Position numbers and translations under genes: made by a program. A stretch of DNA of 64,000 bases from assembly GCF_019748715.1 (NCBI RefSeq), contig NZ_JACLBZ010000002.1, positions 165,995 to 229,994 of the forward strand, given 5' to 3'. This DNA is from Sporosarcina aquimarina. Lineage in GTDB: Bacteria; Bacillota; Bacilli; Bacillales_A; Planococcaceae. Within the stretch, counting starts at the first letter, position 1, and every line of letters begins with the position of its first letter. The notes beneath the pieces were generated by a model. It was not told the origin of the DNA. It did not search any database and was given only the letters and a program-made list of their open reading frames with translations. Shown one piece after another: positions 56,293 through 64,000 of this stretch.

Positions 56293-57420
56293 TTATACGC
56301 GCTGTCCCCAAAACTGATAATAATCAGTGCGGATGAAGCCGTTAAATAGTTTACGTTTTTTCGTCGCTCTTTTCCCATACATCGTCTCATAGTTTTCGAG
56401 TGAAGATAAAATATAGACGGACCAGGATGGGTGATGCTCCATAATTGACCCAAGGATTTCTGCTATATCTTCCGCTTCCTCTGTTTCGCCAAGTCGCTCT
56501 CCATATGGCGGATTGGCAATGAGGACACCATTTTGTCCTTCAATGTGCAAATCCCGGACGTCTTGCTGCTGCCATGAAATCAAATCTGCAAAACCGGCTT
56601 CCACCGCATTTTGCTGAGCTATTGAAATCATTTTTCCATCGACGTCGTAACCACGGATGTCAAGCTCTTGGTCGTACTTCGCTACGTCTTCCACTTCTTC
56701 TCTGACGCGATCCCATACTTGCGCTTTCATCCAAGGCCATTCTTCACTTAAAAATGAACGATTATAGCCAGGCGCCAGATTCTGTCCAATCATCGCCGCT
56801 TCAATTGGAATCGTTCCCGAACCGCAAAACGGATCCACGAACGGGCGACTCGGACTCCACTTCGATAATTTCACAAGTGCTGCAGCCATCGTCTCTTTAA
56901 GAGGCGCATCTCCTTGTCCTAATCGATAGCCGCGCTTATGCAATCCGGAACCGCTCGAATCGATCGTAATTGTTACCTTATCCTTCAAAATTGATACTTC
57001 CAATTTAAAGAGAGGACCTGATTCATCCAAGAAGCCAATGCGCTTATACGCGATCTTCAACCGCTCCACAATTGCTTTCTTCACAATCGCTTGGCAGTCC
57101 GGCACACTGAACAGCTTCGATTTGACCGACTTTCCTGAAACCGGAAAAGCGGCATCAACCGGCAGGAACTGTTCCCAAGGAATCGCTTTCGTCCGCTCAA
57201 ATAACTCATCGAATGTATAAGCTTTAAATTCACCAGCCACCACGCGAACCCGATCTCCCACACGAAGCCACATATTGGCTCTGGCAATCGTTTCTGCATC
57301 TCCATTGAAGAAGACTTTTCCGTTTTCGGTCTGGCAATCATACCCAAGATCTTTTATCTCAGATGCTACAATCGACTCCAGCCCCATTGCGGCTGTAGCA
57401 ATCAATTTATATTCACTCAC
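56293..57420 (-). CDS. ypsC: YpsC, THUMP-domain 23S rRNA guanine-N2 methyltransferase-like
   Basis: A 375-residue RlmL/RlmK-family enzyme. The N-terminal THUMP RNA-binding domain spans about residues 45-155, followed by the methyltransferase domain. SAM and catalytic segments are FVDPFCGSGTIPIEAAMIG, IRGYDVDGKMISIAQQNA and NPPYGERLG, the N-P-P-Y motif typical of exocyclic amino methylation. It follows the GGDEF gene by about 20 bp and is near gpsB and rnpB, as in B. subtilis. Confidence 0.92.
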   Translation of the reverse strand: MSEYKLIATAAMGLESIVASEIKDLGYDCQTENGKVFFNGDAETIARANMWLRVGDRVRVVAGEFKAYTFDELFERTKAIPWEQFLPVDAAFPVSGKSVKSKLFSVPDCQAIVKKAIVERLKIAYKRIGFLDESGPLFKLEVSILKDKVTITIDSSGSGLHKRGYRLGQGDAPLKETMAAALVKLSKWSPSRPFVDPFCGSGTIPIEAAMIGQNLAPGYNRSFLSEEWPWMKAQVWDRVREEVEDVAKYDQELDIRGYDVDGKMISIAQQNAVEAGFADLISWQQQDVRDLHIEGQNGVLIANPPYGERLGETEEAEDIAEILGSIMEHHPSWSVYILSSLENYETMYGKRATKKRKLFNGFIRTDYYQFWGQRV

Positions 57421-57440
57421 AATAAAAACTCCATTCTCCG

Positions 57441-59102
57441 TTACTGGATCAGATGAAGAAATTCATCAAACTCCAGAGGTTTACTTATATATGTTCCTTG
57501 TGCATAGCTGCAGCCTAACGCGCGCAACCGCTCACATTGGCTAACGTCATCTACACCCTCAAAAGACAAGTCAATCTCTAAAGCACCAGCCATCGCTTTA
57601 ATCGCCTGAGCAATCTTCCATTGATCTTCTTCAGTCGATAGCCGTTTCACTAGATTACGATCTAGTTTCAAATGCCCGATAGAGCTATCTGACAGCAAAG
57701 GAATTGATGAATAACCGTAACCGAAATGATCGATCAGCAGATGAAACCCCAACTTTTTCAAGGTCCTTAACTTATGGATGGATTGCTCTTCATCTAGCAT
57801 AATAACCTTTTCATCCAATTCTAATTCAAAATTTTCAGGCTTAACATCAAATTGTCCGAGAATTCCACAAACATTTTGGATGAACTGAGGATGCGTGAAG
57901 TACATGCTCGAAATATCAACGGCAATCACTGTGCGCAAACGTACAGCTTCCGGCATACGGGAAAGGTCCTCGCAAATCCTCTCAATGGCCAAGTTGGTAA
58001 TCGGAATATCAAGACCCATCTCTACCAGTTCCTCGTAGGAATCCCTCAGTGTAGTAACCGATTGTTTACATCCGCCACATCGCAACGAAATCTCCGCACC
58101 GCGGAACATACCTGTCCCAAGATGAAGTTTCGGCTCATACAGTAACTGAAAGTCCTTATTTTCGACCATGCCAATCAAATCTTGTTCCAGCTCTTGAAGA
58201 TTGGCAATGCGCTCCTCCAAATCTTGCTCAAACAGCGTCTGTCGATTACGGCCTTTTCGCTTGGATTCATACATGGCGACATCTGATTTTCTCATTAAGC
58301 TCTCTCTGTCGGTACCATTTTTCGGATATAAGCTAATTCCGATACTAGTCGACATCCCGACTTCATAGGAGGCACTGTGATAGGGCTGCTCAATCGCTTC
58401 AAAGATCCGATCCGCTAAGAGCACTGCTTCCCCTTCATGCTTAATGTCTGTTTGAACGATAACGAACTCATCGCCGCCTAACCGGGCAAACAAATCATTT
58501 TTCCTAAGAATTTTCTTCACTCTTCGTGTGAACTCTTTCAATAATTCATCTCCGACGAAATGTCCCATCGTGTCATTGACTTGTTTGAAACGATCCAAAT
58601 CTAAAAATAACACAGCGTGCATTTTCTTTCTTTCGGGATCACCACAGAATAGCTTGTCCATTTGACTCGTCAAATAGTTACGATTTCCAATTTTCGTCAA
58701 AGGATCTGTACAGCCATCGCCTTTTGATGTCGGCTGGTTTATCATGGAAGCGGGTCGGCAAATTCCATAATAATATGCCTGGTCATTGGTGGTATCCAAA
58801 TGGAAGAACAATTTGACGTCTCCATCTTCTCCATTTTCACCAAACGGCAGACCGCCTTCCCAATACCCTGTCTTTTCAGCTTCTTCCCAAATATCATGTT
58901 GCCATGTTGCCGGAAAAAGCTGAAGCATGGACGGATCTTCATTATTGTATTGGGTCAGTGTAAAGAAAACAGAGTTAGCAAAAAGCAGGTTTTTACTTTC
59001 ATCTGTAACGAAAACGCCTTGTTTCATTTCCTCAATAATTGTATTATAAATTGTTGGCGGGAAGGCAGGGTTTATTTTAAAGAAATCAGACTCATTTACC
59101 AT
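57441..59102 (-). CDS. PAS-GGDEF-EAL protein: active-looking diguanylate cyclase with degenerate EAL
   Basis: A 553-residue cytoplasmic signalling protein. A PAS-like domain occupies about residues 18-120. The GGDEF domain has FLDLDRFKQVND and RLGGDEF near 208-216, with an RKND inhibitory site five residues earlier, so it should make and sense cyclic di-GMP. The EAL domain departs at key positions: EISLR for ExLxR, VDISSM where an Asn is expected, DHFGYG for DDFGTG, and EGVDD for EGVE. It is probably a binding or regulatory module. It is inserted between rnpB and ypsC, likely co-transcribed with ypsC. Confidence 0.9.
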   Translation of the reverse strand: MVNESDFFKINPAFPPTIYNTIIEEMKQGVFVTDESKNLLFANSVFFTLTQYNNEDPSMLQLFPATWQHDIWEEAEKTGYWEGGLPFGENGEDGDVKLFFHLDTTNDQAYYYGICRPASMINQPTSKGDGCTDPLTKIGNRNYLTSQMDKLFCGDPERKKMHAVLFLDLDRFKQVNDTMGHFVGDELLKEFTRRVKKILRKNDLFARLGGDEFVIVQTDIKHEGEAVLLADRIFEAIEQPYHSASYEVGMSTSIGISLYPKNGTDRESLMRKSDVAMYESKRKGRNRQTLFEQDLEERIANLQELEQDLIGMVENKDFQLLYEPKLHLGTGMFRGAEISLRCGGCKQSVTTLRDSYEELVEMGLDIPITNLAIERICEDLSRMPEAVRLRTVIAVDISSMYFTHPQFIQNVCGILGQFDVKPENFELELDEKVIMLDEEQSIHKLRTLKKLGFHLLIDHFGYGYSSIPLLSDSSIGHLKLDRNLVKRLSTEEDQWKIAQAIKAMAGALEIDLSFEGVDDVSQCERLRALGCSYAQGTYISKPLEFDEFLHLIQ

Positions 59103-59189
59103 TACCTTCCCTCCTTATGTATCGCCTTTTCAATCGGTCTCTTCTCAGTATTATGTCAAATAAATGCGATTAGCAAACCTTCTGTACAA

Positions 59190-59221
59190 AAGAAAAACTC
59201 TCCCAATACTATAGGAGAGCT
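59190..59221 (-). terminator. Terminator of rnpB
   Basis: Reading leftward, GCTCTCC pairs with GGGAGAG around a TATAGTATT-type loop, followed by TTTTTC. It begins about 15 nt after the predicted RNase P RNA 3' end. Confidence 0.8.
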
Positions 59222-59235
59222 AATTGTGATGTAAA

Positions 59236-59630
59236 CCATAGAATATTCTGTAAGCCATGTTTTGTTCTTCAGTACTCAAACGGTTTGCACCTCGTACTTG
59301 AAGCGGTAATCATCTATCTACAGACAATTGCCTGTCCCTTCCTCCATTGAATTCTTTCGGAAGAGCGCCCCTACCATAATTTGGGTTTCTCACTCGTGGG
59401 GTTTACCCGTTCCACTTGACATGTTTCCATGCCAACTACGTCACTGTGGCACTTTCAGAGAATCTCATCCATATCCGAAGACTTAGGATTTATTCTCGCC
59501 ATCAATGCAAAAGCATTGCCCCGGCTTATTTTTTCACTGAGCACGAACACTACGGTCATCTCAGAACCGTGTGAGCATGGACTTTCCTCTACAATAAAAT
59601 TGCAGCGATTACCTGAATAGACTCTATGGT
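59236..59630 (-). ncRNA. rnpB: RNase P RNA, type B
   Basis: Catalytic RNA that matures tRNA 5' ends. Conserved segments read on the minus strand include GAGGAAAGTCCATGCTC (CR I), GAAAGTGCCACAGTGACG, GTAAACCCC, GAGAAACCCAAATT, GTAGGGG, GTAGATAGATGATTACCGC and the 3' ACAAAACATGGCTTACAGAA. The 5' CCATAGAGT and 3' ATTCTATGG pair as the P1 helix and define the ends to within a few bases. Its position just downstream of gpsB is that of Bacillus rnpB. Reading frames overlapping it are spurious. Confidence 0.96.
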
Positions 59631-59705
59631 ACTCTTTAGTATACATCAATTCATCCCGGCTATCAATGATTTCGTTCAAACTGGTCATTTCCAATTTAAA
59701 GAAAA

Positions 59706-59999
59706 TCAGTTATCAGACAGCTTGCTGCCGAAAACTTGTCTTTCCAAGTTGGATAGGCGTTGCAAGATATCAAAATTCGTTGGTTGAGGAGTCGGCGCAG
59801 ACGTTCTATGCTGCGAAGTACTTGCTGACGCTTTCAACCGTTCGTTTTCTTCTGTAAGTTGCGAGATTTCTTTTTTGAAAGTCTCATAATCTTGGATAAC
59901 ATCGTCCAAAAATAAATCCACTTCTTCTTGTTTATATCCGCGCATTGCTGTTTTAAATTCTTTCTCTAAAATCTTCTTTGAATCTAACTTTAATTCCAT
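59706..59999 (-). CDS. gpsB: Cell division/cell-wall coordinator GpsB
   Basis: A 98-residue DivIVA-like adaptor that docks PBP1 and other wall enzymes. The lipid/partner-binding N-terminus reads [20 protein letters not shown], followed by [19 protein letters not shown] and a coiled coil to about residue 65. After a Ser/Thr/Pro linker comes the hexamerisation helix ([16 protein letters not shown]). The ATG at 59999 has a GGACGTTTTGTC-type weak ribosome binding site but is fixed by homology. It lies next to rnpB and yprB as in B. subtilis. Confidence 0.95.
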   Translation of the reverse strand: MELKLDSKKILEKEFKTAMRGYKQEEVDLFLDDVIQDYETFKKEISQLTEENERLKASASTSQHRTSAPTPQPTNFDILQRLSNLERQVFGSKLSDN

Positions 60000-60079
60000 G
60001 ACAAAACGTCCCTCCGTCTGTGATCCCATACGGTCATTATAGCATATCATGTCATTCTTTGTCTTAATTGAGAAGGTCC

Positions 60080-61351
60080 TTAAGACTCTCTTGTCGGTTT
60101 CTGCGCTTGCCCGGGAAATAGTTTCTTCTTCACGCGTATTTCCCGCTTGGAAAAGGCGCTCTGCATGCTATCAATAAAGCGTTTGGATAGTTTATTTTGT
60201 TGTTCGAGCAATGATTTCCCCTTGTTAATTCGATCAACCGCCAGCGGGAAATCTTTCAGCTTATGTTCATATAATTTCGCCAATTCTTCATAGGCAAGTA
60301 TTTGTTCCCGGCCTTCTCCACTCGATGCTACGATTTCAAATGATTGGACCGCACGATCGTACTCTCTATATCGCTTCAATAGAAACCCTAAATGAAAATG
60401 TGTCAGCGGATAACTCGATCCGTACACTTCTGCGATTCTTTCCAGCTCGGCAAAACTCCGCTCAGTCAAACCAAGATCCTTGAACCATTTGGCGATATTC
60501 GTTGCGACTTGAGCAGTTGGTTTACTCTCCTCCTGCATGATCATGTCAGAAGAAAGACTGAACAGCGTGACGAGGGAAAGAATATCCCATTCATTGTGCC
60601 ACATAACCTTCATCAAGATTTCAGCCCGCCCATTCTTCACGGCATCCTGATAGATGATCGGCGCCATATGCCCTGGAATATCATCTTTCCGATGAAAGCC
60701 TAGCTGTTTGCGCTCGATTTCCGTAAGTTTGAAAGAGTCCATTTCACCTTTCCAAATACGCCGTGAACCATGCAACAGATCAATTTGCTTTGGAACCGGC
60801 AACTTAGGGAGCTGTTTTCTATGCAGCGACCAACGTGTCTGCAATTGCGGAAAGTCAAAGCTCTTTCCATTATAAGTGACAAGCGTCAGCCCTTCCTGCC
60901 AAAGTTTTGATGCATAGAGAAACGCTGCTTCGTGATCTGGATTCGGCAGCACGTACTGTGTCATGATGAATTCATCCGATTTCAGTTCCAATAACCCAAT
61001 CAAAAAAATTACCGCGCCCGCCCCTTTAAGTCCCGTTGTCTCGGTATCGAAAAAGAGCAGCTGATCAGAAGAAGGAGCAAGCGGATGAGCATATCCAGTC
61101 TCCGTCCAATTGGTCAACTTCTCTTGTATGTCCCCTAAGCAAATATCGCCATGCATATAGGTAAGCGGATAATGAATGACACGCTTATAAACAATACCCA
61201 AGTCATTTTCGATTTTTTCCAGGCCCGTCGTCAGCCATCTCTTTTCATATGATGGCGCCGGCGGTTTCGTAAACGTTTCAACCGACTCTTGCACGACTGT
61301 CGTTTTTTTCACTAGCGATTTCATGGCCATAAGTTTTTTCTCATACGACAC
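60080..61351 (-). CDS. yprB: YprB, RNase H-fold exonuclease-like protein with TPR tail
   Basis: A 423-residue protein. The ribonuclease_H_2/DnaQ-like domain has [11 protein letters not shown] near residue 98 (DE pair), [12 protein letters not shown] near 160, and [11 protein letters not shown] near 255 with the final Asp. The C-terminal 150 residues form TPR-like helices. It likely degrades nucleic acid 3'-5'; in B. subtilis YprB works beside the helicase YprA, which is not adjacent here. The GTG start at 61351 overlaps the end of a small upstream frame by 11 bases. Confidence 0.88.
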   Translation of the reverse strand: MSYEKKLMAMKSLVKKTTVVQESVETFTKPPAPSYEKRWLTTGLEKIENDLGIVYKRVIHYPLTYMHGDICLGDIQEKLTNWTETGYAHPLAPSSDQLLFFDTETTGLKGAGAVIFLIGLLELKSDEFIMTQYVLPNPDHEAAFLYASKLWQEGLTLVTYNGKSFDFPQLQTRWSLHRKQLPKLPVPKQIDLLHGSRRIWKGEMDSFKLTEIERKQLGFHRKDDIPGHMAPIIYQDAVKNGRAEILMKVMWHNEWDILSLVTLFSLSSDMIMQEESKPTAQVATNIAKWFKDLGLTERSFAELERIAEVYGSSYPLTHFHLGFLLKRYREYDRAVQSFEIVASSGEGREQILAYEELAKLYEHKLKDFPLAVDRINKGKSLLEQQNKLSKRFIDSMQSAFSKREIRVKKKLFPGQAQKPTRES

Positions 61352-61436
61352 GGCAAATCAACTCTTCTGTATGCGGGCTTTCCATCGTATGCTCCGCAGC
61401 CCGGATATAGTATTGCTTATTTATCTTTAAGAACAT
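61341..61436 (-). CDS. 31-codon leader-like ORF overlapping the yprB start
   Basis: It encodes MFLKINKQYYIRAAEHTMES and a short tail ending ICRVV. GAGGTG lies just upstream of the ATG. Its last codons overlap the yprB GTG by 11 bp in another frame, so ribosomes finishing it would be placed to start yprB. No family is recognised. It may be a real microprotein or only a translational coupling leader. The 61437-61715 stretch otherwise contains no supported gene. Confidence 0.4.
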   Translation of the reverse strand: MFLKINKQYYIRAAEHTMESPHTEELICRVV

Positions 61437-61715
61437 CGATACACCTCACCCCTCGAAGCAATTACATGATTTGTATTGAATTATACTATACTTGAAGGAC
61501 TTATTAATAGAAACACACTCGTAAACATACAGGTGAGTATTTCTTGGGGAATAAATAGCAGATGAGAATGAAAAGCATTGAAACGAAGTAACCGCATGCC
61601 GCATATTTCCTCCACCACAGTCATTCTCACTATTGCAGTCATAAACGTGGGACAACTTCACATATGTTGACATGGTAATGCTTGCGCAATTTATTTAATT
61701 AGGAGGAATTTGATA

Positions 61716-62894
61716 ATGGCACAGTATAAGTACAGACTCGATTTAAGCAAACCTATGGAACAACAAGAGCAACCCGGACACAATCGTTGGCACCCTGATA
61801 TTCCTGCTGTTTTTTCAGTAGAACCGGGAACCGCATTTCGAATGGATTGTAAAGAATGGACCGATGGACAGATCCATAATAATGACAGTGCAGAAGACCT
61901 TCGCACCGTCAATCTTACTCGTGTCCACGTATTAAGCGGTCCTGTCTACGTCAATGGCGTGGAGCCTGGTGATTTGCTCGTCGTTGATATTTTGGATGTC
62001 GGAGCCCATCAAGAATCAGAATGGGGGTTCAATGGGATTTTTGCGAAAGAAAACGGAGGCAGCTTCTTAACAGATGAATATCCAGAGGCCGCCAAATCGA
62101 TTTGGGATTTCGAAGGCATTTATACGACGTCCCGCCATGTGCCTGGTGTCAAATTTGCGGGTCTCATTCATCCAGGTTTGATTGGAGTCGCTCCCTCAAT
62201 GGAACTATTACAAAAATGGAACGAACGCGAACAAGCCTTAATCGATACGGATCCACATCGAGTTCCCGCACTTGCAAATCCACCCTCCGAAGAAAGTGTA
62301 GTGTTAGGGCATTTGAAAGGTGCGGAGTTTGACCGGATCGCAAAAGAAGGGGCACGTACAGTCCCGCCTCGTGAAAATGGAGGAAACTGCGACATTAAGA
62401 ATCTCTCCAAAGGTTCTAGAATCTTCTTCCCAGTATTTGTGGACGGCGCCAAACTGTCCGTCGGCGATCTGCATTTCTCTCAAGGCGATGGAGAGATCAC
62501 ATTTTGTGGCGGCATCGAAATGTCAGGCTGGATCGAATTAAAAGTGGATGTGATTAAAGGGGGTATGGAGAAATATAAGATCAAGGAAAATCCCGTATTC
62601 CAACCAGGACCTGTTGAACCGAATTATAATGATTTCTTAGTTTTCCAAGGCATTTCCGTAGACGATCGTACAGGAAAACAACATTATCTGGATGCTAATC
62701 TCGCTTATAAAAAGGCCTGCTTAAATGCCATTGAGTATTTAAAAACGCTTGGCTATACAGGTGAACAAGCCTTTATGCTTTTAAGCTCAGCACCTGTGGA
62801 AGGTCGAATTAACGGCATCGTGGATATTCCAAATGCCTGTTGCACGATTGCGATCCCAACACAAATCTTTGATCAAGACATTATGCCGAAATAA
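61716..62894 (+). CDS. fmdA: Formamidase (FmdA/AmdA acetamidase-formamidase family)
   Basis: Hydrolyses formamide to formate and ammonia. The 392-residue protein matches the family, with WTDGQIHNNDSAEDL, HVLSGPVYVNGVEPGDLL, FAGLIHPGLIGVAPS, PPRENGGNCDIKNL and FPVFVDGAKLSVGDLHFSQG. The ATG follows AGGAGGAATTTGATA. It is followed after 14 bp by fmdB. No amide transporter or nitrogen regulator is adjacent, so the source of formamide is unknown; formylated thiamine or histidine breakdown products are possible. Confidence 0.93.
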   Translation: MAQYKYRLDLSKPMEQQEQPGHNRWHPDIPAVFSVEPGTAFRMDCKEWTDGQIHNNDSAEDLRTVNLTRVHVLSGPVYVNGVEPGDLLVVDILDVGAHQESEWGFNGIFAKENGGSFLTDEYPEAAKSIWDFEGIYTTSRHVPGVKFAGLIHPGLIGVAPSMELLQKWNEREQALIDTDPHRVPALANPPSEESVVLGHLKGAEFDRIAKEGARTVPPRENGGNCDIKNLSKGSRIFFPVFVDGAKLSVGDLHFSQGDGEITFCGGIEMSGWIELKVDVIKGGMEKYKIKENPVFQPGPVEPNYNDFLVFQGISVDDRTGKQHYLDANLAYKKACLNAIEYLKTLGYTGEQAFMLLSSAPVEGRINGIVDIPNACCTIAIPTQIFDQDIMPK

Positions 62895-62908
62895 TAGGAG
62901 GGTAAATC

Positions 62909-63178
62909 TTGCCAAACTACACATTTCGTTGTCCAGGTTGTGGAGAATTCACGCTGTTCTTCAATTCCATGTCCGGCAACAGGGAGAATACAGAATGTCC
63001 TACTTGTAAATCAGAAGCTGCCAGAGTTTATTTTGCGCCTCACCTCTTCACCCTTTCTCGTAAGCTCAGCTCGAAGATCGAGAAAGGGATGGAACCGCAA
63101 CGAATGACTCGGGATGAACTAGGTGCAAAACAGAAGCAAACAAAGGTAAAAACAAATCGTCCTTGGCAAGTCGGGTAG
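62909..63178 (+). CDS. fmdB: FmdB-type zinc-ribbon protein
   Basis: An 89-residue protein with an N-terminal zinc ribbon: FRCPGCGEF and ENTECPTCKS give four cysteines. A basic, probably disordered tail follows (RDELGAKQKQTKVKTNRP). The TTG start has AGGAGGG at ideal spacing. FmdB-family proteins are annotated as putative regulators because of their linkage to formamidase genes; direct evidence is scarce. It is co-transcribed with fmdA and ends at a terminator. Confidence 0.88.
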   Translation: MPNYTFRCPGCGEFTLFFNSMSGNRENTECPTCKSEAARVYFAPHLFTLSRKLSSKIEKGMEPQRMTRDELGAKQKQTKVKTNRPWQVG

Positions 63179-63219
63179 ACTCCTCCATGAATCTTGAATC
63201 AATATAATAGCGTACAAGA

Positions 63220-63252
63220 TAAGAGGCTTGGACATAACCAGCCTCTTTTTTA
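63220..63252 (+). terminator. Terminator of fmdAB
   Basis: AGAGGCT pairs with AGCCTCT around an 11-nt loop and is followed by TTTTTT. Confidence 0.87.
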
Positions 63253-63376
63253 TGTGATTAGACTTCACTGAATAAATGGGATTACTCAAACTATTGCAGG
63301 CAAAAATGCAACAAAAGGTACTACTCTCATCACTGAATCAAATTCGCCTAAGAGGAATATGTTACTTGTTCCATTA

Positions 63377-63560
63377 TTGAACTACTACCACTTTCACTAC
63401 GTTTAGAAGTGAGAGATTCCTAAGATCACCGGCGTAACCGCCAGTTATTGATTAGGCTATCCCCGCAGCCCCTGCGGTTAGAAGTCTGTTCGCTTCCTTT
63501 TCAAGATTTATACTTGCGTTAAGATCTCGGTCGTGATGACTTCCACATTTCAGACAGCTC
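63377..63560 (-). ncRNA. Predicted TnpB guide (omega/re) RNA and IS605-type right end
   Basis: Reading leftward past the tnpB stop, the non-coding DNA runs to TTCTAAACGTAGTGAAAGTGG and then GTAGTAGTTCAA at 63381-63377. A subterminal hairpin precedes that end, as in IS200/IS605 right ends. In such elements the TnpB guide RNA covers the tnpB 3' end and transposon end and takes its guide from adjacent flanking DNA. The 5' border is a guess; the end at 63377 is inferred from the TTCAA sequence. Confidence 0.5.
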
Positions 63561-64000
63561 CATTCACGCAAAGCCAGATTCTTAACGTCTTTGTTTCGAT
63601 CTCCACACTTCGAACAAAGTTGACTCGATGGGAATGTTTTTCCTACGACTACAATCTGTTTGCCGTACCACTTCGCTTTATATTCAAGCATTGTACGAAA
63701 TTGTGACCAGCTAACTTCGCTAATTGATTTAGCCAATTTTTGATTTTTAAGCATAGTAGTGATTTGCAAGTCTTCTATTCCGATTACATCGTGGTTTTTG
63801 ATGATATCGGTTGAGAGTTTATGCAAGTAATCCTTTCGCTTATTCGCAATGCTTTCCTGGATACGCGCAACTTTGACACGTTGTTTTTGATAATTTCTCG
63901 CTTCACTTAGCTTACATTTTCTTTTGATAGCTAGTTCTCTCCGTCTTGAGAGAATCCGTTGCGCTTTCGCTAACTTCTTCTCTAATGAACGAAAGTACTT
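63452..64000 (-). CDS. tnpB: IS200/IS605-family TnpB (RNA-guided nuclease), C-terminal part
   Basis: The frame is open from the window edge and encodes the last 182 residues. It has a basic helical segment, the RuvC Glu in VIGIEDLQ, the zinc ribbon CSKCG--CLKCG and the final RuvC Asp in [10 protein letters not shown]. The N-terminus lies outside the window. All visible catalytic and zinc residues are present, so the nuclease may be active. No TnpA (Y1 transposase) is visible within the window, which does not exclude one upstream. Confidence 0.92.
   Translation of the reverse strand, partial: KYFRSLEKKLAKAQRILSRRRELAIKRKCKLSEARNYQKQRVKVARIQESIANKRKDYLHKLSTDIIKNHDVIGIEDLQITTMLKNQKLAKSISEVSWSQFRTMLEYKAKWYGKQIVVVGKTFPSSQLCSKCGDRNKDVKNLALREWSCLKCGSHHDRDLNASINLEKEANRLLTAGAAGIA

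Noticed and set aside
59429..59694. Open frames on both strands between the GGDEF gene and gpsB
   Set aside because: They overlap the RNase P RNA, whose conserved blocks and P1 pairing are clear.
61446..61673. Leftward frame with internal MRHAVTSF start and a good GGAGGAAAT before it
   Set aside because: The ribosome binding site is attractive, but the composition (Ser, Phe, Tyr, Cys-rich) is not protein-like, and the frame crosses a TATAAT-like element expected in the yprB upstream region.
61667..61695. TTGACA-N17-TTTATT upstream of fmdA
   Set aside because: Transcription would start inside the AGGAGGAA ribosome binding site, leaving no usable leader, so it is unlikely to be the fmdA promoter.

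Overview
This window is chromosomal DNA from a low-to-moderate GC, endospore-forming Firmicute, most likely a Planococcaceae member such as Sporosarcina. The evidence is the sporulation genes (spoIIP, gpr, sigK), an uninterrupted sigK, the competence operon comEA-EB-EC, T-box leaders, a B-type RNase P RNA, and gene order close to the Bacillus subtilis lepA to yrvN block. The genus is inference; no rRNA or tRNA gene is present.

Layout. 0-4.4 kb is an accessory island: an IS3-family remnant, a manganese catalase, a leftward set of small phage-type genes (antirepressor fragment, DUF6877, IDEAL protein, short unknowns) and a badly decayed tyrosine integrase. It lies directly downstream of lepA, where many relatives carry hemN. 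4.4-19 kb is a leftward housekeeping block: lepA, spoIIP, gpr, holA, comEC-EB-EA, yqeM, rsfS, yqeK, nadD, yhbY, aroE, yqeH, yqeG, with rpsT, yqzM and a small gene on the other strand. sigK follows, then structured non-coding DNA, a 26-codon membrane ORF and mtnN. 21-36 kb continues leftward with yrrS, greA, udk, trmR, mltG, yrzB, ruvX, ireB, alaS (T-box), recD2, yrrB, mnmA, a cysteine desulfurase and cymR, with rarA divergent. 37-46 kb is metabolic: a lipoprotein, proB-proA-ilvE behind a T-box leader, nadC-nadA without nadB, and divergent nifS-niaR. 46-60 kb holds lrgAB, a cold-shock gene, a small zinc-finger gene, an RNase H homologue, a phosphoesterase, a sulfurtransferase, the fused dynamin dynA, a lone cheX, ypvA, ypsC, a GGDEF/degenerate-EAL protein, rnpB, gpsB and yprB. 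61.7-63.2 kb is a formamidase (fmdA) with fmdB. The right edge enters a TnpB of an IS200/IS605 element with its transposon end.

Functional links. NiaR probably controls both nifS-niaR and nadC-nadA through the 104-bp divergent region; NifS-type desulfurases serve the Fe-S cluster of NadA. The second desulfurase sits beside mnmA (tRNA 2-thiolation) and the cysteine regulator cymR. alaS and proBA-ilvE each have a leader that senses tRNA charging.

The least explained material is non-coding. Five intergenic copies of a 120-131 bp GC-rich element have complementary or mixable ends (R1-R5). A 112-nt nested hairpin follows sigK. A different tandem repeat lies between the proBA T-box terminator and proB. 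A TnpB guide RNA can be predicted at the right edge. I saw no CRISPR array and no complete defence island.
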